From Lineus longissimus (taxonomy: Eukaryota; Nemertea; Pilidiophora; Heteronemertea; Lineidae): DNA of 64,000 bases. The translations under genes were made by a program, and so were the position numbers. The notes beneath the pieces were generated by a model, which saw only the letters and a program-made list of their open reading frames with translations, did not search any database and was not told the DNA's origin. Below are positions 46,755 to 58,512 of this stretch, in pieces; position 1 is the stretch's first letter; the number at the start of each line of letters is the position of its first letter. The DNA lies in NCBI RefSeq assembly GCF_910592395.1, contig NC_088325.1:3749501-3813500 (forward strand), given 5' to 3'.

Positions 46755-46925
46755 CAGGGGCGTAGCTAGCAGGTTGGGGTGAGGGCAGGGGGCAAATGCA
46801 AATGCCTTTCCCACCAGACATCACCAAAAATGTGTTTTTGACCCTGACTTTGGCCGAGTATATTTCAAAAAGTGTCATCCCGAGAGCCTTTTGCTCCCCA
46901 AGACCAAACGCTAGCTACGTCTCTG
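46755..46925. mobile_element. hAT-like MITE, copy 3
   Basis: It starts caggggcgtagctagc and ends gctagctacgtctctg (inverted, degraded). It is inserted shortly after tetraspanin exon B. Confidence 0.8.
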
Positions 46926-46999
46926 AAATCGATACAAGAAATTTGATGTTATGAATTTGCCTAGGTCACTTTAAAGAAGGAGGGTTCTCTTCAGTTATC

Positions 47000-47220
47000 T
47001 TAAAGGGACAATATAGACAGCAGCTGTAGGCAGGCAAAATAAAGTTGCACAAAACCGCCAGGGGTCTCTCACATCTCACAGTAGGTCGAAATGATTCACG
47101 CTTGTACGAGGAATATATTTAGTGCTGAGTCTGACATGACCAAGGGTCCTTACTGTGTATACTAGTCACTTGAAGATGGCCAAATTAGCCCCATACTCCT
47201 GCCTATAGTCCCCCTTTAAT
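47000..47220. mobile_element. MITE with TTAAAGGGACAATATAG ends, copy 2
   Basis: It starts 'ttaaagggacaatatagaca' and ends 'tgcctatagtccccctttaa'. The interior 'cgaaatgattcacgctt' is shared with 10231-10453. Confidence 0.88.
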
Positions 47221-50070
47221 GATACAGTTTCGTAAATATTATGACTGACAGCAAAATGTTTTCGGAAGAATTTCCACATCTTTGCTCCACTTTTATAAAT
47301 AGATTTTTGGGCTTTTGGAAAAGTCAAGGATATTTCGGTCAGCAAACATATATATACACGCGTATATGCACCCAAAAAATATTTCGGGAAGGGCCCGAGT
47401 ATACGAATTTTTCATTTACCAAAAAAACATTTTGGGGCGAATGTTTTTGCTGGCCGGTACAAACCTAATGTAAAAAGCGTTAGTGTTTTCAGGAGTATAG
47501 GCCTCTGGCAATGCGTTGGCTTTAGAACATGGATCTGATCGTTGCCATTGTCATCTGTGAAATCTGGCAGTCATCAGAATGTAACATATTTCGGAAGGGA
47601 GTCCTCGTCAAATACCATTATCAGTGTCGTGATATTCGCGAAAGATTGTGCATTGTAAGTTGTTCCATCCTCCTGACCGTGATTGAATCGACCCAGATTT
47701 AAAGACCCACGCCGTTCGTTAAAAATTCAAAATTTGTAATTGAATTTGAAATTTCCTTGTGTAGAGAGATATGTATAAGTTGCAGGAATCATAACTGCAC
47801 TACGGCATTGTGTATCCCTCAGTGCATTTCCATTTTCCTGATGAACGGCGTACACCTTTAATGGGCTTTAAATCGTCACCTTACCCCATATTGTGATTAT
47901 ATTCATGGCCCAATTACATTGCACTTCCGCTCAAGACGATACAAGCTTAAAAACTTACAATGCGTAGCCTGTCATGTATATCATTATATTGTTTAGCTTT
48001 CCTTATGAATGATATCAGTAAAAATATTTCAATAAGGAATTCAAAGTGAACCTGGGCCTATTATGACTCAAGAACAAAATATCAATTTTTAAATTCTTTT
48101 ATTTGTGCCCTTTCCAGTGAGTATTTTAAACTGTGATCATTTTTGTTGTAAATACAACATTATTCCGTCCACTTATCGCAAGAACTAGGAACGAGGTAAC
48201 ATTTTGATATGCATTCCAAGAAGGCCTAGCTCGTGATGTTTTTTAGGTTGATCTAATGTAAATATTAAGGTATTGCCTGGTCCCAAGCCTCGGTTTAGTT
48301 AGACAGAGTGAGTGAGACTGTCAAAAGGAGGTGACACCACATTCGCTTTAGAACACATTTTCTATTACAAAGACGCAAAGTGAGCTCGTCGAACTTCAGG
48401 TCAAGTAAGGGTATTAGCTGTTAATATCGTTTTCTACTTGGTTCGGGCAGTCTTTCAAATAAGAGTATTTACATGTATAAATATTGAAAGACTCTGGCTA
48501 AGGCTATTCATGATCAGAAAGAGGTGTAAGGGTGTAACATAGGTCATCACCACCTGGATTTCGAGTAGGTTATTGCAACTCTTTTCATGTGCTTTTATAA
48601 CACTTATACATCCCGTCATTATATTTTTGATGGCATCACTGAGGGTTCGACTCTCGTCAAAGAGTCGAATGACATGAATTTCTCGGTGGCCGTGAGCAAG
48701 ACACTTGCCTCACCTCATCAGTGAAAATAATGCAAGCACATCTGTGGGAAAGGAACAGTTAGTGCCACTTTCAAAACCGACATGATATCCAAGCACTGTT
48801 GTACCTCTACACTCTACAACTATTATTATCATTATTATCATATGCCTTGTATCATGATTATATTGACAAGCCCGTTGGCTTCGGGGGTCACAGCTAGTGA
48901 GGTTGATGATGGCGGTGGAGAGACAAAAGGGGTAAAACACGGACTAAAACTCACCAAGGTAAAAAATTCCATCACGAGGTTGAAACTGGGGAAGGGGAAT
49001 CCCCAGCAATGCATTGCACAGCGCGTTAGTACTTATCACAGTACGGAAAAAAATCATGCTCTACATTTCTGCACTAGTTTACTGTAGACTACCAAGGCTC
49101 ATACACGGTCACAATGCACACTGTAATAAAAAGGAAAATGTCAAAAAGCCTCTAACATTTCCAACATAAAAACTTCATTCTCTCTCAAACTGAGTTATTC
49201 GCATCAACACTAGACATTGTGACATTTTAGAATCAATATCAGACCAGTCCGTGCATAATTAATTAGCTCATTTAGATATGTAGGCCTCCTCCACAAAAGT
49301 GCAAAACGAAGCGGCTAGGCTAAGCGTCTTAAGGCTAGCATCTCCCAATACTGTGCGGAGTATGAGGCAGTACTTGTAATTATCAATCGTTTGCCAAAAG
49401 GTAGACTCCTGTGCCAACATGGGCAACTTGCAAACAAGGTCCACACGTATTTATTCGTCAACATCAGACGCAGTAGCAGCTAGAACTTACTGTACATTCT
49501 GTGCCATGCCTTATGAAGCGGGATTTGCTGAAGGATTTGAATAAATTTGATACTTTATGAAGAGATGTTGTTTTTTTTTAAATTTCATAAACAACGAAGT
49601 GTCTGTTCAACGTTTCGGTTGGGCGGGGACAATAGGCTCGGGGGGGGGGGGGGGCAGGACGCCACTTCCAATAAATCTGCCGACTATTTGGCGCGCTATT
49701 GATCTGACACGTTGCGCTGGCAACTTCTGGCTTTTGAAATGTACATGTACATGTAATTTATATTGCCCCTCACCTCGCAATTAAAAGAACTCAGGACTAC
49801 CCCTATACGCGGTCTATTGTCTTCGAACAAAGACCACTCGCACCGAGGCATAAATTCGAATGGGTTTACTGCTTTTTCAAAGTGTCATCAGAGAAAATCT
49901 TGACATAATATGAAACCCCCGAGAAACAGCATACATGGGGGTTGACAGGCTTAAACCCTTTATTCCCTTGATCGAGTTGACCACAGCCACCACCACTTCG
50001 GTGTGAAGCGATTTAAACTCATTCAAAACGAGGTGAATGGCCCCTTCTAGTATTTATATTCAGACAGGCT
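47221..50070. other. Intergenic DNA between tetraspanin and Harbinger remains
   Basis: No exon is recognised. It holds a reversed copy of the 'GCCGTAGTGC' repeat at about 47.70-47.87 kb, a SINE-like 'gagggttcgactctcgtcaa' at 48641 and a G run at 49639-49651. Confidence 0.5.
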
Positions 50071-50076
50071 TCACAA

Positions 50077-50276
50077 TAGGCAGGTTTCGTAACTCCTACG
50101 AGCGACGAAGTACGAACGACGAAGGTCTGTCCTGTCATCAAGCCATGTGCTAATTCATTTACGCGACACTCGTAAATCATATTCTGTACCAATTTGCACG
50201 AGGAATCAGGGAAACTTTCGTCCATAAAGTACATTTGCATACTTCGTACTTCGTTGTTTGTGAGACCTGCCTATTA
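50077..50276. mobile_element. Foldback MITE with ATAGGCAGGT ends
   Basis: Left 'ataggcaggtttcgtaact' with gacgaagtacgaa is mirrored by cttcgtacttcgtt and 'tgtgagacctgcctat'. Length about 200. Confidence 0.75.
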
Positions 50277-50620
50277 AATACGTGCAACGAAGTTGGCTAC
50301 GTCACCCGAAATCTGTGTCGTCACGGCATCGAGTTCTACAGCTTGCAGCACGGTTTGTTCGACCACTGTTCGATCTCTCTATATGTTGAACAATGGGAAA
50401 GACGTTCACGTTGACGTTCCGGGGGATTTGCGAAAACTCCCTAATAAGCTCTGTACACACTGACAACATTTTCGGTAACATTTTCGAAAACATCTCGGCA
50501 ACACACCTGGGCAACAAAACTTTGGCCCTGTATACACATGACAACATTCGACAACATGTTGGGCAACTTGTTATCGAATGTTTTGAGAAAATGAGGATTT
50601 TGGACGGAAATTCATAAACA

Positions 50621-50800
50621 ATGGAAGATTCAAAGAGAAGAAGATGTATTGTCGGGGGCTCTGCCATAATTTTACGTATCCAGATTGAAAGACGGCAAAG
50701 AAGACGTAAAGATGAGAAAAGAGTGTGGACAAGACCATGGATATATATGAGAGACCAGCATGGGGCCAAGCACTGTCTCCTGTCTACTGTCATCCCATAA
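50621..50800 (+). pseudogene. Remnant of a Harbinger-type transposase N-terminus
   Basis: A 59-codon stretch ends RRRKDEKRVWTRPWIYMRDQ, then HGAKHCLLSTVIP-stop. A basic run followed by W-x-R-P-W and H-G-x-x-x-x-L is the usual opening of many animal PIF/Harbinger transposases. It stops where the family continues, so it is truncated. It lies 245 bases before the catalytic segment and may belong to the same or another copy. Confidence 0.5.
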
Positions 50801-51044
50801 ACAGGCACTCAATAACCATTCCTTGCTGGAGGCTGCTATTTTGACTACATCACATGGCTTCAGGTAGATCATGTGATCACGCACACGGTAGCATTCAAAA
50901 TAGTGCTTTCTGTCAATATAGTAGAAAAAGTACAAACCATGATCCTGAATAGAATAAAACAGGGCACCGACCTGATGTTCTAGTTAGTGAAGTACTCATC
51001 TGTGATGTGTTGTCAAACTGCATTGCCAGCAGGGTTTCCTTGGG

Positions 51045-51795
51045 ATGCTGGCGGATCGGCATCAACATCATCATCAGGCAGGAGGAGGTGTTCACCAGAC
51101 TACAGTCAGCCGCATAGTGAAACAGGTGTCCCAAGCATTTGCTCACCTGAGGAAACATTTCATTAAATTTCCTGAAGGCGATCAACAACGTGTTACACAT
51201 CAACTGTTCTATGATATTGCTGGGTTCCCTGGAATCATTGGGTCTACTGATGGGTCGCATGTTCGAATTTCTTGCCCCGGTGGAGATGATGCCCAGCTGT
51301 ACAGAAATCACAAGAGGTGGTTCTCCATAAATGGGCAAGGAGTAAGCAGGCCAAATTTGGAATTCTACAATATCGTGTGTGCCCGCTGGATCGACACACG
51401 ATTCGAAGATTTCGAAAACTGTACCCTTTTTGGTAGAATGGAGAGGGACGAAGTAAATGGACTTTTGCTAGGTGACTCAATCAGGCCATGCATGTCTGAG
51501 TTATTTTATGACACCCTACGGCAACCCAGATGGCAATCCCAAACGAAGGTACAACACAGCTCATCGGAGAACACGTTCAACCGTGGAAAGGATGCTTGGA
51601 GTGTGGAAAAAACGTTTCCCCTCTCTGAAAGCTGGACTTAGAATCAAGTTACCGAGAGCACTTACTGCCATGATAGCTACAGCGGTCCTTCATAATGCAG
51701 CCATCAAATTAAATTATCCAATGCCAGCTGACGAAGACCTGCAAGACCACCATCGGTCATTTGGAAATTACCGGTGGCGTAAAATCGCAGAGTGA
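51045..51795 (+). pseudogene. PIF/Harbinger transposase, catalytic part (frameshifted)
   Basis: From about 51087 the reading is GVHQTTVSRIVKQ (helix-turn-helix end), then PGIIGSTDGSHVRISCPGGD carrying the first catalytic Asp, PNLEFYNIV, and LLLGDS carrying the second Asp. After a frame change near 51475-51485 it continues in another frame with YFMTPYGNP, YNTAHRRTRSTVERMLGVWK carrying the catalytic Glu, and ATAVLHNAAI. The DDE residues are all present but in two frames, and sequence around ARWIDTRFEDF is damaged. The order is as in HARBI1-like transposases of DNA elements. The N-terminal domain is absent upstream and found inverted at 51735-52018. Confidence 0.88.
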
Positions 51796-52018
51796 GTAAA
51801 AGCCGGATAATTGGTGACACAGCAGCAATCCTGGTAGAGTTGGGCGCAATGTCTTCCTCTATCCAACCCAAAATTATCAAAACGTTCTCCTTGGAGAAGC
51901 GATATCTCTTGTGGAATTCACCATATCTAAATTCCTCCATCGGATTGCTGCTATCTCGAATCAACCGTTCTGGCCATTCAAAATGGTCGACTTGTTCAAG
52001 AGCGTCAATCCAGTCCAT
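51735..52018 (-). pseudogene. Harbinger transposase N-terminal part, inverted
   Basis: The minus strand reads EFHKRYRFSKENVLIILGWI, then SPIIRLLLTLRFYATGNFQM and TDG. This is the helical N-terminal domain that normally stands immediately before GVHQTTVSRIV. Here it lies behind the catalytic part in the opposite direction. The ATGNFQM end runs into the plus-strand C-terminus near 51745-51785. Confidence 0.85.
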
Positions 52019-52079
52019 CTTTTCAGTTCATCAGTCACTTCTTCAAAAATGACTTAATCTAAGCTTAAACCTACCCCTC

Positions 52080-53420
52080 GGTAGGTTTAAAATAATCTTT
52101 GGTTTAAACCCCGGATAACCGTTGGTAAATACGAATTATTTTTTTGAACCATACTTAAGCCTAGTTTAAGCCTAATCTGAGGTTCATCCTAGCTGGTGCA
52201 CACCAGCCATAAGTCATAAGTCAATGCGTTTTTGGCTACATGCAAATAACCAAAAATATATCAAGCGAGCCGGATATATTTTTGATATTATTGAACTACC
52301 TATGAACGGACTGAGCCTGCGAGGAGTCATTGCAGGGCTATTTCGAAAATATGATTGACCCGATGATAATGTCATCATAATCTATGTCCACATCAGAAAA
52401 GCTCTCAACTCAAGTGAGATACGGTGAATATGATTCGATGACACACGCCACCTGACCGTGTGGTATTCGCAATGTTACCCTCTCCAGCCGGTCGACATTT
52501 CGCCATAACCTCTCCGCTACTTTTGAAGAACTCTTGTCGACCCTTGGCCTAAAGAAAGTGTCGGGGGAAATATTCAAAATGAAAAAACGACGGCATGACT
52601 ACATGACTACACGAAGACGCACCGAAACGCTGGTGGTACTGGCACTGGCACTAAAGAACGTAGCAGGGTTGTTGTTTGAGTTCAATGTGGCGCCGACTAC
52701 TTTCGAGAATCAAAAGGCGAATCAAAAAAATGAAAGAACCGAAAAATAAAAATAATGATAAATAACTTAATAAATATTGCCCTAATAACACCTCGCGTAG
52801 CCGAATGTCACCCCGCCGAGGCTTTGCGAGATGCCCAGATGATCACCAACTCCCCGCTTACCAGTGAGCTTCGCCGTTTGAATCAGATATCGTGATGGGG
52901 TTTGACAGGGAACCCCCTCGACCTCTGGTCTTGCGGGTTCAAATGCCAGACACCGTCACTCGTCATGGGAACACGTTTTGATCGGTCAGTTTGAGTAAGC
53001 ATTTCGTCCAAGGCGCGGGGCGAGGTGTGGTGTTTCTATGAGTGATATTCCTATGGTTACACTAAAAGCCACATTTGAGCAGAATCTTTATTCGACAGAC
53101 TCTGATTTGAGTAAGGAAAAGCCGCAACGACCTGCATTTTTTAATAAAATTTCAAAAAAGTGTACTCCTGGCAATCATAGAGTGATTTTTTCAGGTGAAA
53201 ATAAATATTTTTCGACGAGTCTTTGACCAGGAACACTTCAGAATCACAGTGGGAAATATTTTGCTGATTTTTGACCGTTTGCAGGATTTGTCTGGTATCA
53301 AAGGTGGCACCACCCATTAGTTCCGTATCACATAAGATCCGTCAAAAGTACGCTCTTAAATGCGTCGTTGGATCTCTACGAACCTAAAAATGTGTACGGT
53401 GTAAACATCCCCACACAATA
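52080..53420. other. Intergenic, possible right flank of the Harbinger insertion
   Basis: 'taaacctacccctcggtagg' at 52065-52090 is a small palindrome and cagctggtgcacaccagcc near 52190 another. A tRNA-like 'cttgcgggttcaaatgcc' is at 52931. No exon is recognised. Confidence 0.4.
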
Positions 53421-53515
53421 TGCGAAATACCTTTCATCTGCCGGGCGAGGCTGGTGAAAGTTGCGCGATAGTCTGTCTGGTCAACTTCTGTTGTTACACT
53501 TCAAGTCACACAATA

Positions 53516-53671
53516 TTGGTCCGGAAGTGGCGACGGTACGTTTTAGACAATGGGAGACTGCTAAACTGTGGAATCTGCCAACTGGCAAAGCGAGGATGCA
53601 ATCATTCCAGATTCCTCATTTTAGCAGTCTCCCATTGTCTAAAACGTACCGTGGCACCTTCCGGGCCAAAT
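53516..53671. mobile_element. Foldback MITE, ~48-bp arms
   Basis: Left 'ggtccggaagtggcgacggt' and 'acgttttagacaatgggaga' is mirrored by 'tctcccattgtctaaaacgt' and 'accgtggcaccttccgggcc'. It lies just downstream of the 3' end of the GPCR gene. Confidence 0.88.
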
Positions 53672-53741
53672 GTCGTACATGTATTTGATTAATGAAAAGC
53701 CCCAACACCCCTATGTGCACTGGCTTGTGACACCCATGGTC

Positions 53742-54791
53742 CTACTTAGAAACAGTTGATTCCGTCCTGGCGTCCCCGCAACAGCAGACGGTCTTCGCGT
53801 CTTCTCGAAACTTCTTCACTGGCAATATGTAAATATAGGTGTTGAACGCAAAGTTGCAATATTCGACGACCTCTGACAAGGTCACGGTGAACCTCCGCAA
53901 TGCGACAATCTGTGGGGTGTTTGTTCCGGTATAATACGTCCAGAATGCATTCCTGATCTTCACCGGAAGTTTCAACACAAGGAATGTGAGCGAGACTACC
54001 AGTAGCATACGGACGACTTGGTTGTTTGATGATGAGTTTCTGTCTGACGTCATTTCCTGTCGACGCTGTTCACTCATCTTAAGAACCACAACAATACCAA
54101 CATTGCTGATGAAAATGATCACCAGGGGGATATAAGTGCCGACGATTGAAATAAAATGGTCGTAACTGGCGGCCATGTCGTTCTCGAAATGAAAGGGGCA
54201 GAGCCAGCCGATTAGCCTGGGCTGGTACACACGAGAGAGATTGAGCGGCAAAAGAATTACCATCAGTACAAGGAACATGCAACCGACGAAAATCCTCGCT
54301 TTATTGACGCTGCACCATGACTTAGCTTTCAGGGGAAAGAGCAGCGCAAACAGACGATCGAGGGACATGGTTTGGAGTATAATTGAAGATGACAACCCGC
54401 CAAAATATGCCCAGAACAAAAACTGGATACAGATCCATTTGAAATTATCTGAACTTCTAATCTCATGGTTGTATATTGACATGAAAGTTCGTTGAAATAC
54501 GTAGCAGCAGAGATACATGCTATCTGAGAAGGCCATGGCCTTCATGTAGATGCATGTCGACTGGTGTTTATAACTTGGTAGAGAGAGGATCCGAAACGAA
54601 ATGACATTTCCGACGACGCCCAGGACAACTATGAGCGGTTGGATGTACGCTTCCAAAATGGCCGCCGCAGAGTGAAGAATGGCTGCTTCTCGAGGAGGGT
54701 CAGTTAAGACGGCAGTGGTTGTGTCGAAAAGATTCATAGTGGCTGAAGGATGTTTGGCATGAATGTGGGTAAGGATGAGAATACCTTGCAA
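53742..54791 (-). CDS. Rhodopsin-class GPCR, single coding exon (orphan, peptide-receptor-like)
   Basis: Up to 349 codons; the Met at codon 19 (MNLFDTTTAV) is the likelier start because it leaves a normal short extracellular N-terminus. Seven hydrophobic helices are seen: TM1 LIVVLGVVGNVISFRIL (GN motif), TM2 AMAFSDSMYLCCYVF (the usual LAxxD is AFSD), TM3 with SLDRLFALLFPL in place of DRY, TM4 IFVGCMFLVLMVILLPL, TM5 YIPLVIIFISNVGIVVVL, TM6 VVSLTFLVLKLPV and TM7 FAFNTYIYILPVKKFR. TM3 Cys (KWICIQ) and loop-2 Cys (WLCPFHF) can form the usual disulfide. NPxxY is replaced by NTYIY, and TM6 lacks the CWxP form. A CCCG run may be palmitoylated. Invertebrate peptide receptors (FMRFamide/myosuppressin type) are the nearest style, but the ligand is unknown. 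Confidence 0.9.
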   Translation of the reverse strand: MQGILILTHIHAKHPSATMNLFDTTTAVLTDPPREAAILHSAAAILEAYIQPLIVVLGVVGNVISFRILSLPSYKHQSTCIYMKAMAFSDSMYLCCYVFQRTFMSIYNHEIRSSDNFKWICIQFLFWAYFGGLSSSIILQTMSLDRLFALLFPLKAKSWCSVNKARIFVGCMFLVLMVILLPLNLSRVYQPRLIGWLCPFHFENDMAASYDHFISIVGTYIPLVIIFISNVGIVVVLKMSEQRRQEMTSDRNSSSNNQVVRMLLVVSLTFLVLKLPVKIRNAFWTYYTGTNTPQIVALRRFTVTLSEVVEYCNFAFNTYIYILPVKKFREDAKTVCCCGDARTESTVSK

Positions 54792-56380
54792 AATTCGCTT
54801 TTTTTCTCTTGTGGGTGATTAAATTTGCCTAACGTCTCTATTGCCCAGACATACGTCACTGAAACACCTGCCGTTGTGTTTTGTTGTCTCTTCCCTGGCG
54901 AAGCCTACGAAGGAGCCTTTCAAGAGCAAAATACAAACAAGTCTTTATTTATTGATTCTTAAGATCCATCCATCGTCAAGGGTTTTCCCCAAGGCAAGCA
55001 CATTCCTAGCTACCCATATGGAGTGCAACATAATGAATCATAATTGCCTAGACTCTGTACGCCGATTTTAGGCAGAGTCAGCGCTCGAGAAACTTTTATT
55101 GATGCCTAACCGCAACTCTGAAAAGTGACAGCAATTATAGGCCTTGATTTTCAATGGTCCGCTAATTTGCCCATAATATTTCGAAACGCACTCTAGTGGG
55201 CTCGTGTTGTAAATAGTAAACAAACCGACGTGAATGATAAAGTTTCGAAATGTCAAGTAGTTTTTCTCCACTTTTATAAAACATTTTTCAAATTTTGAAA
55301 ATGGAAATGTGCTGTTAACCAACTGGAGCTATTCCGTATAACCGCGGATTTTGGGTTTTTTAAGTTGATTTTCGCGAAATTTCCGAAATAAAGAAATTAT
55401 GTGGAGTAAAAGCTATATTGTGTTAATCATATGCATAATTAGAATGTTTTCAATAATCAGCTATGATACGGACATGCGCTAGGAATGGCGGCGTCCTTTC
55501 CAACAGAGTATGCTTAGATGCGACATAGCATGTTGACATAAAACTGATCAAGGTGATTTTTTGACCTTCCCAAAAAAGTCATTTTTCTAGGTAAGACGAT
55601 CCGGTTGTTTCGTGGGAAAGTTCCTTAAGATGCTTACGTAACGTACCGGACCATAATTTTTTTTAAAATCATTGTTATCAATGAATTATCACGAGTTGAA
55701 GTTGGGCAGTTTTGCACGCATGGGCATAGATCGACCTTAACTCTATGAAAGGATTTTAATCGCCATCATTCAAAATGCGATTATGGACGAGTTACAGCTA
55801 CGTGTCAGAGTTTCTCCACACGAAGTTCTATCCTCGCTGTGAAATTGAACATCCAGATACCCTACCTTAATAATTCGAAGAGTTTTTTGGGCCGTTCTCG
55901 GTCTTACGAAAACCCCTTCAGCGCCTGAACGACAAGGAATTACGAATACTAGTAATGCCTTTCGCATCAAATATAATTGCCCGTATATTCCGTCGGTTGC
56001 AAGCGTAAATCATCAACGTTGCCTGGCCGCAATGCAAACTTAAACTGTTAATATATTGTGAACAAAGGTGTTACAGTATTATAATATTGTGTATTGAAAT
56101 CAAACCCGCTACCTGACCAACATCTAATTCTTCATGTAACTCTAATCTGGCCAAAATTCAATTATTTTCCTACGTTACTTTTAAAGGCGTGTAACATCAT
56201 ACGCTGTGAAGCGAGCTTTGTTCAAGAGACGAAATTTCAAAGCAGCTCGAATATCCGAAAAACACCGTATTACATAGAAATGCCGTAGTGCAGTTATTAT
56301 GCATACGAATATGCTGAAATTAGGTATCTATAATATTTGTATTCTGTCTACACAAAGGTAATGCTAAAATTACTATAGAT
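54792..56380. other. Intergenic, upstream of the GPCR
   Basis: No exon or repeat is recognised except a 'GCCGTAGTGCAGTT' repeat piece at about 56280-56375. The GPCR promoter should be near 54.8-55.3 kb. AT-rich. Confidence 0.45.
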
Positions 56381-56385
56381 ATTTC

Positions 56386-56552
56386 TTAATATATCGTATA
56401 TATATGGCTCGGTGATTTTATTGAAAATTTTTGCAGTTGATTTAAATGTTTGAATGGTTTAAAAACAAATTTTTTAGAAGCGAGGTCAACAGCGTCAACA
56501 GAAATAGTTTTTGGCGCCAATGATGTCGGCAATGGCAGATTTGAATTAAGAT
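56386..56552. repeat. 'CTCGGTGATTTTATT' repeat, copy 1
   Basis: It shares 'atatcgtatatatatggctc' and ggcgccaatgatgtcggcaa with 58350-58512. Confidence 0.85.
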
Positions 56553-57474
56553 TCGAGTCGATTCTTTTGGAAGCCGAAAGTGCAGATGCACAGGGCAATT
56601 GCATTTAGAAAGCTCCGCCGACTGATAGTCAAACCATTCCCTGGAGTGCTCAAAAACCTGGAATCAGTGTGTACTTCAGCTTGAAAAGTTCGCGGGTGAA
56701 GGGGTTTTCTTCATCATGATATTGATAATGATAATAATGATGATGGCCTAAGAGCGCTGGCAGATCCAGGAGCTGGAAGAAGAGGGAGCGTGCACTGCAT
56801 TTCTCATCAAAATTGCTGCACTACAGGTGGGTTCCAAAATTTCATGGTCAATTTCAAAGATTCCATAACAATCTGGGGGCGTGTCTCTCGTGCACCTCCT
56901 TGGATACGCGCCTGATAAACGTTCATGGATGAAAAATAGAAAGAAAGCTTTTTAAAAAAAACGATATAAGATTCGCCAGGGTTTGAATCTAATTCCAATC
57001 CGCGCCTGATAAACGTTCATGGATGAAAAATGGAAAGAAGACCTTTTAAAAAAACGAAAAAATACATTCGCCGGTGTTCGAACCCGTGACCACCCAATCT
57101 AAAGCACAGCGGTGTTCATGTTTGACGTGAAATATTCGGCAATGTGAAGACAGGCCTTAGGGTACGCGCCATGATTGTGGCTAGGTCACGCTGGCGGAAG
57201 AGTAATTGGGTGCAAATAGTTTCAAGGTAACCGTATCTATATAACAATACTGGAAGGGGGACGAATAAAGTCACACTTAGAGGCGTTGGATTGCCTTGAA
57301 ATTTTGCATGAATTGTGGTGACACCTTACCCTGATGCAACGTCTTGGTTTTGTTCAAAAATATACTTCAGCGGAGCAGTAATGAGGGATTTTTAATCGGA
57401 CACTGTCAATTCTCCTTACCACTTACAGAAGCCAAGCCATTGCTGTTAAATTATGCAGGGGCTTAATCAATTAT

Positions 57475-57650
57475 CTGCACTCCCTCTGGGGTGAATAAAA
57501 TTACCTTTTGAACAGCTGGCTGTAGGGGGATGATTGGAACAGCCGGTATACCTGCTGACCTGCTGCACTCCCTCTGGGGTGAATAACATTACCTTTTGAA
57601 CAGCTGGCTGTAGGGGGATGATTGGAACAGCCGGTATACCTGCTGACCTG
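57475..57650. repeat. 88-bp exact tandem duplication
   Basis: 'ctgcactccctctggggtga' through 'ggtatacctgctgacctg' occurs twice, at 57475-57562 and 57563-57650, with a single visible base change (aataaaatt / aataacatt). It is recent. Confidence 0.92.
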
Positions 57651-58349
57651 CTGAACCCAGGTTGATGTTATTTTCAATCCACGATTTCGCGGGAAATGAA
57701 ATTGTAAACAAACGCATGTGTGCAGTTCAAATGTAAACAAAAATGTATTTTTGGTACTTTGGTTGCTGGACTTGGGTTTTCCCGAAGTTAGGAGCTGGGG
57801 TCAAATTGATGGTCTATTGTTTATGGGTGCTGTTTTAGTTAGAGCTAGCCCTTGATTATGAAGGAATTTTCAAATGAAGGTGACCATGGTCTGTTTATGT
57901 GCTCACCACAGCTTTCAATACTTGATGTATCTGAAGAGGCACTCTGAACTTGGCATGGCCTTATCAAGGAGCTGCTCACGATGCTGAACTTCTAGCTTGC
58001 CTTTCGACTAAGTGCCTTGCCCGAGACATTTGGAAGCCGACATGTGAAGGCCTATCTGAGTTCTTCTCCGTATAAAAAGGGGCATATTGCTGACTGAGGA
58101 ACGAGGCATATTGACATTGCCTCATCATCTCTATCGGACCAATTGATACACTTTTTATGCACACATACAGCACGCCACAGCTAGGTCCTAGTCTGTGGAC
58201 AAATGGATGGTTTAATTTGCCTTTTCAATATTGCTCCTTTGATATTGCATTAGATTTTCATTGCAATTCAATCTAATCAAGATATAGCCCATTTGAACCT
58301 GCCTGCGCCACGGGTATAATGCTAGTAACTCAATATTACTATAGATATT

Positions 58350-58512
58350 TCTTAATATATCGTATATATATAGCTCGGTGATTTTATTAGAAATGTTTGC
58401 TGTTGATTTAAATGTTTGAAAGGTTTAAAAACAAAATTTTTAAAACCGAGGTCAACAGGGTCAAAAGAAATAGTTTTCGGCGCCAATGATGTCGGCAATG
58501 GCAGATTTGAAT
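58350..58512. repeat. 'CTCGGTGATTTTATT' repeat, copy 2, cut by the LINE insertion
   Basis: Homologous to 56386-56552 until 'ggcaatggcagatttgaa', where the non-LTR element's tail begins. Confidence 0.85.
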
